DNA of 6,758 bases. Source: Fimbriimonadaceae bacterium. Its GTDB lineage: Bacteria > Armatimonadota > Fimbriimonadia > Fimbriimonadales > Fimbriimonadaceae. The first letter of the stretch is position 1. Each line of letters starts with the position of its first letter. Location of the stretch: assembly GCA_947447315.1 (NCBI GenBank), contig CANFJD010000156.1, forward strand, positions 1 to 6,758, read 5' to 3'. This document shows, piece after piece, positions 1-5,433 of the stretch. Made by a program: the position numbers and the translations under genes. The notes under the pieces were generated by a model. It was given only the letters and a program-made list of their open reading frames with translations. It did no database searches and was not told the DNA's origin.

Positions 1-285
1 CTCTTCCAATCCGAGTCCGGCGGCCGATTTCAGGCGATAAAGGTCGGTATGCAAGACCGGCGGCTGGGTGTCGTACAGTTGGATCAGCGTGAACGTGGGG
101 GACCGCACCGGCCCGTGGTAGCCAATACCACGCAAAATTCCTCTCACAATGGTGGTCTTTCCCGCTCCGAGCGGCCCATCTAAAGTCACCAGGTCACCCG
201 CCAGCAATCCCGCCGCCAGCTCTTCTCCAAGAGCTAGCATGGCTTCTTCATCCGCGACAATCCTATTTTCTTGGATGTCGTTCAC
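1..285 (-). CDS. tsaE: TsaE, tRNA t6A biosynthesis ATPase (3' end outside window)
   Basis: TsaE is the small P-loop ATPase that works with TsaB and TsaD in making N6-threonylcarbamoyladenosine at position 37 of ANN-decoding tRNAs, in the cytoplasm. The 95 codons present show the family order: Walker A GPLGAGKTT at residues 37-45, SPTFT at 62-66 (the SPT(F/Y) switch region), and HTDLYRL at 79-85. The family is usually about 150 residues, so roughly the last third lies beyond the window's left end. I chose the GTG at 283-285 because it overlaps the stop of the upstream VOC gene as GTGA and gives an N-terminus of normal length. The next ATG is internal (residue 16). No Shine-Dalgarno sequence precedes the GTG, so translational coupling to the VOC gene is likely. 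Identity is secure; the start is probable. Confidence 0.93.
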   Translation of the reverse strand, partial: MNDIQENRIVADEEAMLALGEELAAGLLAGDLVTLDGPLGAGKTTIVRGILRGIGYHGPVRSPTFTLIQLYDTQPPVLHTDLYRLKSAAGLGLEE

Positions 286-623
286 CGAGGTTGAATGGCT
301 TGCCAGCGAATTCCATCGGGATCGGCGAAGCTGACCATCTGGGTTCCATCGTGCAAAGTGTCAATCTCGGAATGACCAACTTTCGCATCATCGAGCTTTG
401 CGATCCATTCTTCAATCGAATTCACCGTGAATCCGAGTACCCACCCGCCCTTGGTCGCTTCGGCACTATAGCGCGGGTGGAGTCCGATCGTTATGTCGCC
501 AACGTGAAATTGACTCCAATGCGGCGTCTTGACGGCAAACGTGACTCCCAGAAAATCTTCATAAAATGTGACCGCTTCATCCATATTCGCCACCTCCGCG
601 TGCAAAGTATGTAGGTTCAACAT
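282..623 (-). CDS. VOC/glyoxalase-fold protein
   Basis: A 113-residue, single-domain member of the vicinal oxygen chelate superfamily (glyoxalase, bleomycin-resistance and dioxygenase fold). Visible features are an N-terminal strand LHTLHAEVANM followed by the helix signature EAVTFYEDFLGV (16-27), and the C-terminal FADPDGIRWQAIQ (99-111) with the typical DPDG turn. The usual metal-ligand glutamate of the last strand seems to be glutamine here, so metal binding is uncertain. The substrate cannot be assigned: these small proteins range from lyases and epimerases to drug-binding proteins. It is the first gene of a minus-strand pair with tsaE (GTGA overlap) and diverges from livF across 51 bp. 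A perfect GGAGG sits directly against the ATG with no spacer, and an in-frame TAA lies three codons upstream. The start is therefore this ATG or the TTG codon right after it. Confidence 0.85.
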   Translation of the reverse strand: MLNLHTLHAEVANMDEAVTFYEDFLGVTFAVKTPHWSQFHVGDITIGLHPRYSAEATKGGWVLGFTVNSIEEWIAKLDDAKVGHSEIDTLHDGTQMVSFADPDGIRWQAIQPR

Positions 624-674
624 CCTCCAAAATTACCGCAAGGCTTCCATAACGGGTATCACCTTTCTCGACCC
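624..674. promoter_or_regulatory. Divergent intergenic region, candidate shared promoter
   Basis: This 51-bp gap separates the divergent VOC and livF starts, so promoters for both directions must lie in it or inside the neighbouring genes. On the plus strand TTACCG (633-638) and TATCAC (657-662), 18 bp apart, resemble sigma-70 boxes only weakly (about 3/6 and 4/6 matches). If used they would give livF an almost leaderless mRNA, consistent with its lack of a Shine-Dalgarno sequence. The position is firm; the promoter boxes are speculative. Confidence 0.25.
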
Positions 675-1376
675 ATGCTGCAAATCCGCGGACTCGACGT
701 CTACTACGGCGCGATTCAAGCTCTCGACCAAGTGAACATTAACGTGGCAGAGGGCGAAATCGTAGCCATCATCGGGTCCAATGGCGCCGGTAAAAGCACT
801 CTCCTTCGCACGATTAGCGGCATGATCCGTCCGCGCCAAGGTGCGATCGAGTTCAAGGGCGAAGATATCACGAAGGTTCCGGCGCACGAAATCGTGCAAC
901 GTGGCATCGCCCAGTCACCCGAGGGCCGCCGAATCTTCACCAACATGACGGTGCACGAAAACCTCCAGCTCGGAGCCTACATTCGGAAAGACGCACAGAT
1001 TGAGAGCGACCTGGAAGCCGTTTTGGATCGCTTCCCCCGCCTGCGAGAGCGCTTTAAGCAAAACAGCGGCACCATGAGCGGCGGCGAACAGCAGATGCTG
1101 GCAATTGGTCGGGCACTCATGACGCGCCCTAAATTGCTCCTGCTAGATGAACCTTCGCTGGGCCTGGCCCCGCTGTTGGTGGCAGAAATCTTCCGTATCG
1201 TTCTCGACCTAAACGCTGATGGAGTCACCGTGCTCATCGTGGAGCAGAACGCCAACCGGGCCCTGGAAATTGCTCACCGAGCGTATGTACTTGAGACCGG
1301 GAAAATCGTTTTGGAAGGCACCGGTCAGGAATTGCGTAACGACCCCAAGGTCAAAGCTGCATACCTTGGTGGTTAA
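675..1376 (+). CDS. livF: LivF-type ABC transporter ATP-binding protein
   Basis: A 233-residue ABC ATPase of the LivF subfamily, which powers high-affinity uptake of branched-chain amino acids (or other amides) as the LivF/LivG pair bound to the LivH/LivM permeases at the inner face of the membrane. Seen: Walker A GSNGAGKST (34-42), Q-loop Q80 in AQSPEGRRIF, signature MSGGEQQ (134-140), Walker B LLLLDEP (154-160), and D-loop SLGLAP (161-166). The LivF-typical VEQNANRALEIA (189-200) puts QN where most ABC ATPases have the switch histidine. The C-terminus AAYLGG and the length are also typical of LivF. No livG, livH, livM or livK is in the window, so the gene is either an orphan or serves a transporter encoded elsewhere. 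It leads a tight run with rimI (6-bp gap) and tsaD. The ATG has no recognisable Shine-Dalgarno sequence, but the N-terminus matches the family. Confidence 0.9.
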   Translation: MLQIRGLDVYYGAIQALDQVNINVAEGEIVAIIGSNGAGKSTLLRTISGMIRPRQGAIEFKGEDITKVPAHEIVQRGIAQSPEGRRIFTNMTVHENLQLGAYIRKDAQIESDLEAVLDRFPRLRERFKQNSGTMSGGEQQMLAIGRALMTRPKLLLLDEPSLGLAPLLVAEIFRIVLDLNADGVTVLIVEQNANRALEIAHRAYVLETGKIVLEGTGQELRNDPKVKAAYLGG

Positions 1377-1382
1377 AGAGTC

Positions 1383-1835
1383 ATGGCCATCGTACGTCTG
1401 GAAGCCTTATCGTCCGATGCAATCCCGGCTATTTTAGAAATCGAAAGGGATGCGAACACCGCTCCCTGGAGTGAGCAGGCGTTTGTCAACGAATTGGACC
1501 ACCCCCACGGGATTTTTCTCGTGGTCCGTGTGGATGGAGAAATCGCCGGATATGGCGGTGTTTGGATTGTCGTCGATGAGGCCCACATCACAACCATCGC
1601 CATCCGCCCAGAAAATCGGCGCCAGGGGCTAGCGAGAAAGCTAATGAACGAGCTTCTCACCCGCGCACAAAAACAGGGGGCAACTTGCTCCACGCTGGAA
1701 GTTCGTGCCGGCAATGAAGCCGCCGTCAAACTATACGAGTCGCTCGGTTACCGTACCATTGCAACCCGCCGAGCCTACTACCCCGATAACCGCGAAGACG
1801 CCCTGGTGATGTGGAATTACGATTTGGCGGCATGA
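1383..1835 (+). CDS. rimI: Ribosomal protein S18 alanine N-acetyltransferase RimI
   Basis: A 150-residue GNAT acetyltransferase matching RimI, which acetylates the N-terminal alanine of ribosomal protein S18 with acetyl-CoA. Seen: APWSEQAF (27-34, the substrate-side PWS motif), DEAHITTIAIRP (65-76), the acetyl-CoA loop RRQGLA (79-84), TLEVRAGN (104-111), KLYESLGY (116-123) and YYPDNREDALVMW (132-144). Compared with E. coli RimI, catalytic Glu103 and Tyr115 correspond to E106 and Y118, both present. The gene begins 6 bp after livF with a partial AAAGAG Shine-Dalgarno sequence and ends in a 4-bp ATGA overlap with tsaD, the usual rimI-tsaD order. Related GNAT proteins can have other targets, but the motifs and this context make RimI the best call. 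Confidence 0.92.
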   Translation: MAIVRLEALSSDAIPAILEIERDANTAPWSEQAFVNELDHPHGIFLVVRVDGEIAGYGGVWIVVDEAHITTIAIRPENRRQGLARKLMNELLTRAQKQGATCSTLEVRAGNEAAVKLYESLGYRTIATRRAYYPDNREDALVMWNYDLAA

Positions 1836-2839
1836 ACCAATCGCCAGTTCTTGCGATCGAATCGAGCTGTGACGAGACGGCCGCAGCCGTGGTCATCGGT
1901 CGCCGTGTTCTGAGCAACATCATCGCGAGCCAGGCCGAAATGCACGCAAAGTGGGGCGGCGTTGTCCCCGAAGCGGCTGCACGCGCCCATGTTGAAGCGA
2001 TCATCCCGGTAGTTCGCAGCGCAGTCCAAACGGCTGGAATCACTTACGCCGATCTAGCCGCCGTCGCTGTCACAAATCGGCCCGGTCTGGTCGGCGCACT
2101 AAGTGTGGGAGTTACCGCCGGCAAAGCAATCGCCCATGCTCAAAAAATACCCCTCATCGGAATCCACCACCTAGAAGGACACCTGCTTTCCATCCTCGCC
2201 AACGCGGGAGAGATCCTTTTCCCGCACCTGTCGTTGATTGTCTCGGGTGGACACACAGAACTCGTCGCTGTCCGCGCACTAGGTGATTACGAAATTCTTG
2301 GTGAAACCCGTGACGACGCTGCTGGAGAGGCTTTCGACAAAGGCGCTCGACTCTTGGGGCTCGGATATCCGGGCGGACTTGCCATCCAGAATGCCGCCCG
2401 ATCCGGCAACCCTAACGCATATTCCCTACCAGAGGGTCTACGCAAATCTGCTTATGAATTTAGCTTCAGCGGACTCAAAACCGCCGTCAATCGGCTGGTA
2501 GATACCACTCCAACGCTTAACGTAGCCGACGCCGCGGCATCGCTGCAAGAAACAATCGTTCGATCTTTGTCCCAAAAAGCGCTTGCCGCCGTTGAAGAAC
2601 TGGGTTACCCGGCACTCTCTCTCGTCGGCGGGGTTGCCGCTAATGAGGCACTTCGGAACCGTCTGGCAGAGGGTTGTGCCCGACTTGGAGTGGCGTTCAT
2701 GACACCGCCGCTCACCCTTTGTACCGATAACGCGGCAATGATCGGCCTTGCCGCGGTAACCCGACTCGCTCGAGGCGAGCGCGACTCACTGGATTTAGAT
2801 GTCTGGCCAAACGCGGAACTTCCCGTCATCCCTGCCTAA
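1832..2839 (+). CDS. tsaD: TsaD, tRNA threonylcarbamoyl transferase
   Basis: TsaD (Kae1/YgjD family, ASKHA fold) transfers threonylcarbamoyl from its adenylate to A37 of tRNA, forming t6A with TsaB and TsaE. The 335 residues show ESSCDET (10-16), the metal-ligand motif HLEGH (113-117), SGGHT (138-142), DDAAGEAFDK (161-170), GLGYPGG (176-182), FSGLKTA (212-218), GGVAAN (266-271) and the late ligand D299 in TDN. All catalytic landmarks are intact and the length is normal. I chose the ATG at 1832 rather than the in-frame ATG at 1811: it forms ATGA with the rimI stop and places the first strand (PVLAIESS) at the usual distance from the N-terminus. No good Shine-Dalgarno sequence is present, so coupled translation from rimI is likely. 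tsaE lies inverted at the left edge; tsaB is not in view. Confidence 0.96.
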   Translation: MNQSPVLAIESSCDETAAAVVIGRRVLSNIIASQAEMHAKWGGVVPEAAARAHVEAIIPVVRSAVQTAGITYADLAAVAVTNRPGLVGALSVGVTAGKAIAHAQKIPLIGIHHLEGHLLSILANAGEILFPHLSLIVSGGHTELVAVRALGDYEILGETRDDAAGEAFDKGARLLGLGYPGGLAIQNAARSGNPNAYSLPEGLRKSAYEFSFSGLKTAVNRLVDTTPTLNVADAAASLQETIVRSLSQKALAAVEELGYPALSLVGGVAANEALRNRLAEGCARLGVAFMTPPLTLCTDNAAMIGLAAVTRLARGERDSLDLDVWPNAELPVIPA

Positions 2840-2872
2840 CCGTTCTGCGCCAATTAACGTAAACTAGTTGGT

Positions 2873-2894
2873 GCGCGAAAGTACCTTTTCACGC
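2873..2894 (+). promoter_or_regulatory. Inverted repeat in the ilvC upstream gap
   Basis: GCGCGAAA and TTTCACGC can pair as an 8-bp stem with one C/A mismatch and a 6-nt loop, 14 bp before the ilvC ATG. It has no downstream T-run, so it does not look like an intrinsic terminator for tsaD. An operator or leader hairpin for ilvC is possible. The 69-bp gap shows no convincing promoter boxes and no Shine-Dalgarno sequence before ilvC. Confidence 0.25.
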
Positions 2895-2908
2895 CCAATT
2901 TTCCGCTC

Positions 2909-3904
2909 ATGGCTACCATTTACTACACCAAAGACGTCAACCCCGAACTCATCAAGTCGCGGCGCGTCGGCATTATCGGATACGGATCCCAGGGCCATGC
3001 CCATGCGTTGAACCTTAAGGACTCTGGCGTCGAAGTAAAGGTTGGCCTCTACGAGGGATCCAAATCTAAGACGAAGGCGGAAGAAGCTGGGCTGGAAGTG
3101 TTAACCGTCGCTGAACTCACGCAGTGGGCCGATGTTGTCATGTTCACGGTTCCCGACGTGCCAATGAGGAAAATTTATGCGGAAGGAGTCCAGCCCTACC
3201 TCCGCGCTGGTCAGACTCTTCTATTTGCGCATGGTCTCAATATCCATTTCAAACTTATTGAGCCTCCGACCGACGTCAATGTTGCCATGGTCGCACCCAA
3301 GGGCCCAGGTCACCGCCTGCGTGCCGAATACGTCGGTGGCGCCGGGATGCCCGCTCTGGTTGCCGTCGCCCAAGATGCAACTGGTGACGCGAAGGATATT
3401 GCGTTGAGCTACGCCTGGGGAATTGGCAGCGCCAAGGCTGGCATCTTGGAAACCACGTTCAAAGAAGAGACCGAGACCGACCTCTTTGGCGAGCAGGTGG
3501 TGCTTTGCGGTGGCCTTTCTGCTCTGATCAAAGCTGGGTTTGACACCCTTGTTGAGGCCGGTTACCAGCCCGAAGCGGCTTACTTCGAGTGTCTCCACGA
3601 AACGAAGCTCATCGTAGACCTTCTCTATGAGGGCGGCCTCAGCTACATGCGCTACTCCATCAGCGAAACCGCGGAATGGGGTGACTACATCACCGGACCC
3701 AAGATCATTACCGACGAAACCCGTGCCGCGATGAAGAAGGTTTTGACCGACATTCAGGACGGAACGTTTGCCCGAGAATGGATCGCCGAAAGCGAAAGCG
3801 GCTACCCACGGATGAACCAGTATCGTGCCGATGGCCAAAACAGCGAGTTGGAAACGGTTGGTAAGAAGCTACGCGGCATGATGCCATTCATTAACGCAAA
3901 GTAA
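2909..3904 (+). CDS. ilvC: Ketol-acid reductoisomerase, class I
   Basis: This enzyme converts acetolactate or acetohydroxybutyrate to the dihydroxy acid precursors of valine, leucine and isoleucine, using NAD(P)H and two Mg2+. At 331 residues it is the short class I form. Seen: the Rossmann loop GYGSQGHAHALN (24-35), FAHGLNIHF with catalytic H108, VAPKGPGH (128-135), metal ligands D191 and E195 in TDLFGEQ and E227 and E231 in YFECLHE, and substrate serine S252 in YSISETAE. In the cofactor loop after the second strand, the common LREGS reads LYEGS (Y48), which may affect the choice between NADPH and NADH; serines 51 and 53 are kept. ilvB, ilvN, ilvD and leu genes are absent nearby. It probably heads a transcript with the DinB-like gene, 12 bp downstream. 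The start is assigned from the family N-terminus, as no Shine-Dalgarno sequence is visible. Confidence 0.97.
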   Translation: MATIYYTKDVNPELIKSRRVGIIGYGSQGHAHALNLKDSGVEVKVGLYEGSKSKTKAEEAGLEVLTVAELTQWADVVMFTVPDVPMRKIYAEGVQPYLRAGQTLLFAHGLNIHFKLIEPPTDVNVAMVAPKGPGHRLRAEYVGGAGMPALVAVAQDATGDAKDIALSYAWGIGSAKAGILETTFKEETETDLFGEQVVLCGGLSALIKAGFDTLVEAGYQPEAAYFECLHETKLIVDLLYEGGLSYMRYSISETAEWGDYITGPKIITDETRAAMKKVLTDIQDGTFAREWIAESESGYPRMNQYRADGQNSELETVGKKLRGMMPFINAK

Positions 3905-3916
3905 GGTCAATCAACT

Positions 3917-4324
3917 ATGGGTCCATCGTTCGATCGACTGTTAGATTACGACCGGTGGGCCAACCAGCGGTGGTTGCCAATTGTCGAATCGAACGATGCC
4001 CTACGGCCCATCTTCAGCCACATTCTAAACGCGCAAGCCATCTGGTTTCGCCGTGTCGCCGATCCAGATTTCAGTCTGCCAGAAGCCTTCTCGGATCAGA
4101 TAGACAGCAACCACGCAGCGTGGAAATCAATCTTGCCAAACCGTGATCTCACCGAGGTGATTCACTATCGTAACCTCGCTGGCGTGCCGCATGAGTGTCC
4201 CTTTGGCGAGATCCTGATGCATGTGATCAACCACGGAACCTATCACCGTGGACAGCTGCGCGAAATGGCTCCCGACGCGTTTTTGGACACTGACTACGTT
4301 ATGTTCGCGTTGGATTTAGAGTAG
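3917..4324 (+). CDS. DinB/YfiT-like four-helix-bundle protein
   Basis: A 135-residue cytosolic protein of the DinB/YfiT superfamily, which are metal-binding four-helix bundles. Seen: the helix 1 signature YDRWANQRWL (11-20), SHILNAQAIWFRRV (34-47), and MHVINHGTYHRGQLREM (101-117) with the family H-x3-H pair H106 and H110. H35 is the likely third histidine of the metal triad. Some relatives are thiol-dependent S-transferases or hydrolases and many are uncharacterised, so I give no specific reaction. It is unrelated to DNA polymerase IV, despite the family name. It starts 12 bp after ilvC, with AAGG overlapping the ilvC stop as a distant Shine-Dalgarno candidate, and ends 4 bp before the ABC ATPase. 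It therefore looks like the middle gene of a three-gene transcript. Confidence 0.85.
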   Translation: MGPSFDRLLDYDRWANQRWLPIVESNDALRPIFSHILNAQAIWFRRVADPDFSLPEAFSDQIDSNHAAWKSILPNRDLTEVIHYRNLAGVPHECPFGEILMHVINHGTYHRGQLREMAPDAFLDTDYVMFALDLE

Positions 4325-4328
4325 GTCT

Positions 4329-5111
4329 GTGGGTTCTCAACCGATTATCGAAATCGATCGGGCATCGGTTCGCCGCGATGGGAACTTGATCCTGGATCAT
4401 GTTTCACTCGGCATATTCGCTGGGCAGCCACTGGCTATCGTTGGCCCGAACGGTTGCGGAAAGTCCACCCTGATCCGCCTGATGACGCGCGAGATTCATC
4501 AGCTGGCGAATGGTGGTCAAGTGCGGTGGTGGGGGAAAACTCGCTGGGGCCAAACTGAACTCCGTCGCCAAATCTCGGTCGTGCAGCCGATCAACCCAGC
4601 TCACCTGCCAGCGGATTTCACGGTCAGATCAATGGTATTAACCGGTGCCCTCGGCACCATCGGCGTAACCGAATATGACGATATTCCGGCGAGCCTGGTA
4701 GAAGCAGCCGAATCACAACTCGATCGCCTTCAGATTGGTCACCTGGCAAACCGTTCCTATTCAACGCTCAGTGCGGGAGAGACCCAACGCGTTCTCATCG
4801 CCCGAGCGCTGATGAATCGACCAAAGGTTCTCCTTCTTGACGAGCCGACGAATGGTCTGGATTTTGTGGCGCGTCACCATCTGGTTAGTGATCTTGCTCT
4901 CCTTCCGGAGGTCGTAGAAGGATTAGTCCTTGTTACCCATCATTTTTCTGAGATCACGGATATCTATCAACGGGTGATATTGATGCAGTCAGGACGCGTG
5001 ATCGACGATGGCGCACGGGACGAGATTCTGCAACCGCAGCGACTAGCGGCAGCTTTCGGCTGCACGGCGGAGATGGTGATCGCCGAGGCTCTGCCCCGTA
5101 TTTCCGTGTAA
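4329..5111 (+). CDS. Stand-alone ABC ATPase of the COG1119 (ModF/YlmA-like) type
   Basis: A single 260-residue ABC ATPase domain with no membrane segment. Seen: Walker A GPNGCGKST (39-47), Q-loop Q86, signature LSAGE (147-151), Walker B VLLLDEP (167-173), D-loop NGLD (175-178) and switch histidine H204 in LVTHH. The stretch from ELRRQISVV (77-85) through VLTGALGTIGV (103-113), and LVTHHFSEI (201-209), recall the COG1119 group (ModF/YlmA-like, annotated as molybdenum or iron-chelate transport or 'photorepair' ATPases). That assignment is from memory of the family pattern. No permease or binding protein is in the window, so the substrate and even a transport role are open. The start is a GTG 4 bp after the DinB-like stop, with AGG from the stop region as a close Shine-Dalgarno sequence. 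There is no ATG at the right N-terminal distance. It is the last gene of the ilvC transcript. Confidence 0.82.
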   Translation: MGSQPIIEIDRASVRRDGNLILDHVSLGIFAGQPLAIVGPNGCGKSTLIRLMTREIHQLANGGQVRWWGKTRWGQTELRRQISVVQPINPAHLPADFTVRSMVLTGALGTIGVTEYDDIPASLVEAAESQLDRLQIGHLANRSYSTLSAGETQRVLIARALMNRPKVLLLDEPTNGLDFVARHHLVSDLALLPEVVEGLVLVTHHFSEITDIYQRVILMQSGRVIDDGARDEILQPQRLAAAFGCTAEMVIAEALPRISV

Positions 5112-5193
5112 CGTAAATGTGGACAAACGAAAAGGTGACAATTTCCACGATTGAGGGACACATCGAACGGAGTTGTTGTACAGTGATCTTGCT

Positions 5194-5213
5194 CCGATTG
5201 AGATATCAATCGG
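5194..5213 (+). terminator. Perfect hairpin, possible terminator of the ilvC-ABC transcript
   Basis: CCGATTGA and TCAATCGG form a perfect 8-bp stem around a GATA tetraloop, with a further T-G wobble outside, 82 bp after the ABC ATPase stop. The following GCTATTT is only a weak T-run, so intrinsic termination is uncertain. It could equally be an operator palindrome. Confidence 0.35.
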
Positions 5214-5286
5214 GCTATTTGGGAGAGTAACGTTCTGGTTGTCGTGGGTCCGACCCCACCCAATCCCCGACCCGAGATTCCGTGCT

Positions 5287-5307
5287 GGTTGAGACAAGTG
5301 TTCAACC
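5287..5307 (+). promoter_or_regulatory. Inverted repeat GGTTGA / TCAACC
   Basis: A perfect 6-bp stem with a 9-nt loop (GACAAGTGT). It belongs to the first copy of the duplicated TTGA...TCAACCT...GAG motif. Its function is unknown; it could be an operator half of a regulator-binding pair or one arm of a structured RNA. Confidence 0.35.
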
Positions 5308-5316
5308 TGCTACGAG
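5289..5316 (+). repeat. First copy of the TTGA-N9-TCAACCT-N5-GAG motif
   Basis: TTGA, a 9-nt spacer, TCAACCT, 5 nt and GAG recur about 101 bp downstream with a 10-nt spacer. GAGACAAG (5291-5298) also recurs, at 5416-5423. The fixed N5 between TCAACCT and GAG argues for a shared origin or shared function, though the shared core is short. Confidence 0.35.
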
Positions 5317-5341
5317 GGATCGAACTGACTTGGCATTTTGC

Positions 5342-5365
5342 TCCTGGTTCATGGTGGAACTAGGG
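5342..5365 (+). promoter_or_regulatory. Inverted repeat CCTGGTTC / GAACTAGG
   Basis: An 8-bp stem with one internal G-T wobble and a 6-nt loop (ATGGTG), extendable by one outer T-G wobble. The downstream sequence GCGTTGTTATTTCTT is moderately T-rich, so it could act as a terminator or attenuator upstream of the PEP-CTERM gene. This is supported only by pairing. Confidence 0.35.
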
Positions 5366-5381
5366 CGTTGTTATTTCTTGG

Positions 5382-5418
5382 CTCTGCACTTGACCGAGGG
5401 CGGTCAACCTAGGCAGAG
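5382..5418 (+). promoter_or_regulatory. Two-tier hairpin just upstream of the PEP-CTERM gene
   Basis: The outer stem CTCTGC (5382-5387) / GCAGAG (5413-5418) encloses the inner stem TTGACC (5390-5395) / GGTCAA (5402-5407) around a GAGGGC loop, with a 2/5-nt internal loop between them. Both stems are perfect. It ends 15 nt before the ATG, so if transcribed it would lie in the leader next to the ribosome-binding region. As DNA, the inner TTGACC-N6-GGTCAA dyad is also a plausible operator. Confidence 0.45.
5390..5418 (+). repeat. Second copy of the TTGA-N10-TCAACCT-N5-GAG motif
   Basis: This partner of the copy at 5289-5316 is embedded in the two-tier hairpin, so TCAACCT contributes the descending arm of the inner stem. 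The spacer sequence differs between copies, but both can fold as a TTGA/TCAA hairpin. Confidence 0.35.
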
Positions 5419-5433
5419 ACAAGCTGGACCTCT

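Larger units (their letters stand above)
5112..5433. other. 322-bp noncoding region rich in inverted repeats
   Basis: No convincing gene is present: the minus-strand open frames here run into the ABC ATPase antisense and have no recognisable motifs. The stretch holds at least four inverted repeats, at 5194-5213, 5287-5307, 5342-5365 and 5382-5418. A weaker one is GTGGG/CCCAC at 5244-5259. A motif is also partly duplicated (5289-5316 and 5390-5418). It is likely the 3' end of the ilvC transcript followed by the promoter and leader of the PEP-CTERM gene. A structured leader or small RNA is possible but unproven. Confidence 0.5.

Noticed and set aside
291..614. A 107-codon plus-strand frame opposite the VOC gene
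   Set aside because: The VOC gene reads cleanly through all family motifs on the other strand; the plus-strand product resembles nothing.
1811..1831. Upstream in-frame ATG for tsaD, seven codons earlier
   Set aside because: It would add residues not typical of the family and overlap rimI further. The ATGA junction at 1832 is the standard coupled start.
3221..3838. A 205-codon open frame antisense to ilvC
   Set aside because: It lies entirely inside the intact ilvC gene on the opposite strand, has no recognisable motifs, and is explained by codon bias of the real gene.
5241..5280. A tRNA-like patch GTGGGTCCGACCCCAC and the following C-rich sequence
   Set aside because: No cloverleaf can be drawn: there is no acceptor pairing, no GGTTCGA-type T arm on either strand and no anticodon stem. 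It is just a short GC-rich inverted repeat.
4967..5305. Minus-strand frames covering the end of the ABC ATPase and the noncoding region
   Set aside because: Most of the coding is antisense to the ATPase, and there is no domain, signal peptide or good ribosome-binding site; composition is shadow-like.
5379..5395. A sigma-54-like element TGGCTC-N5-TTGAC before the PEP-CTERM gene
   Set aside because: The spacing fits and some PEP-CTERM genes are RpoN-dependent, but the nearly invariant -12 GC is GA and the -24 part also deviates. One partial match is not enough.
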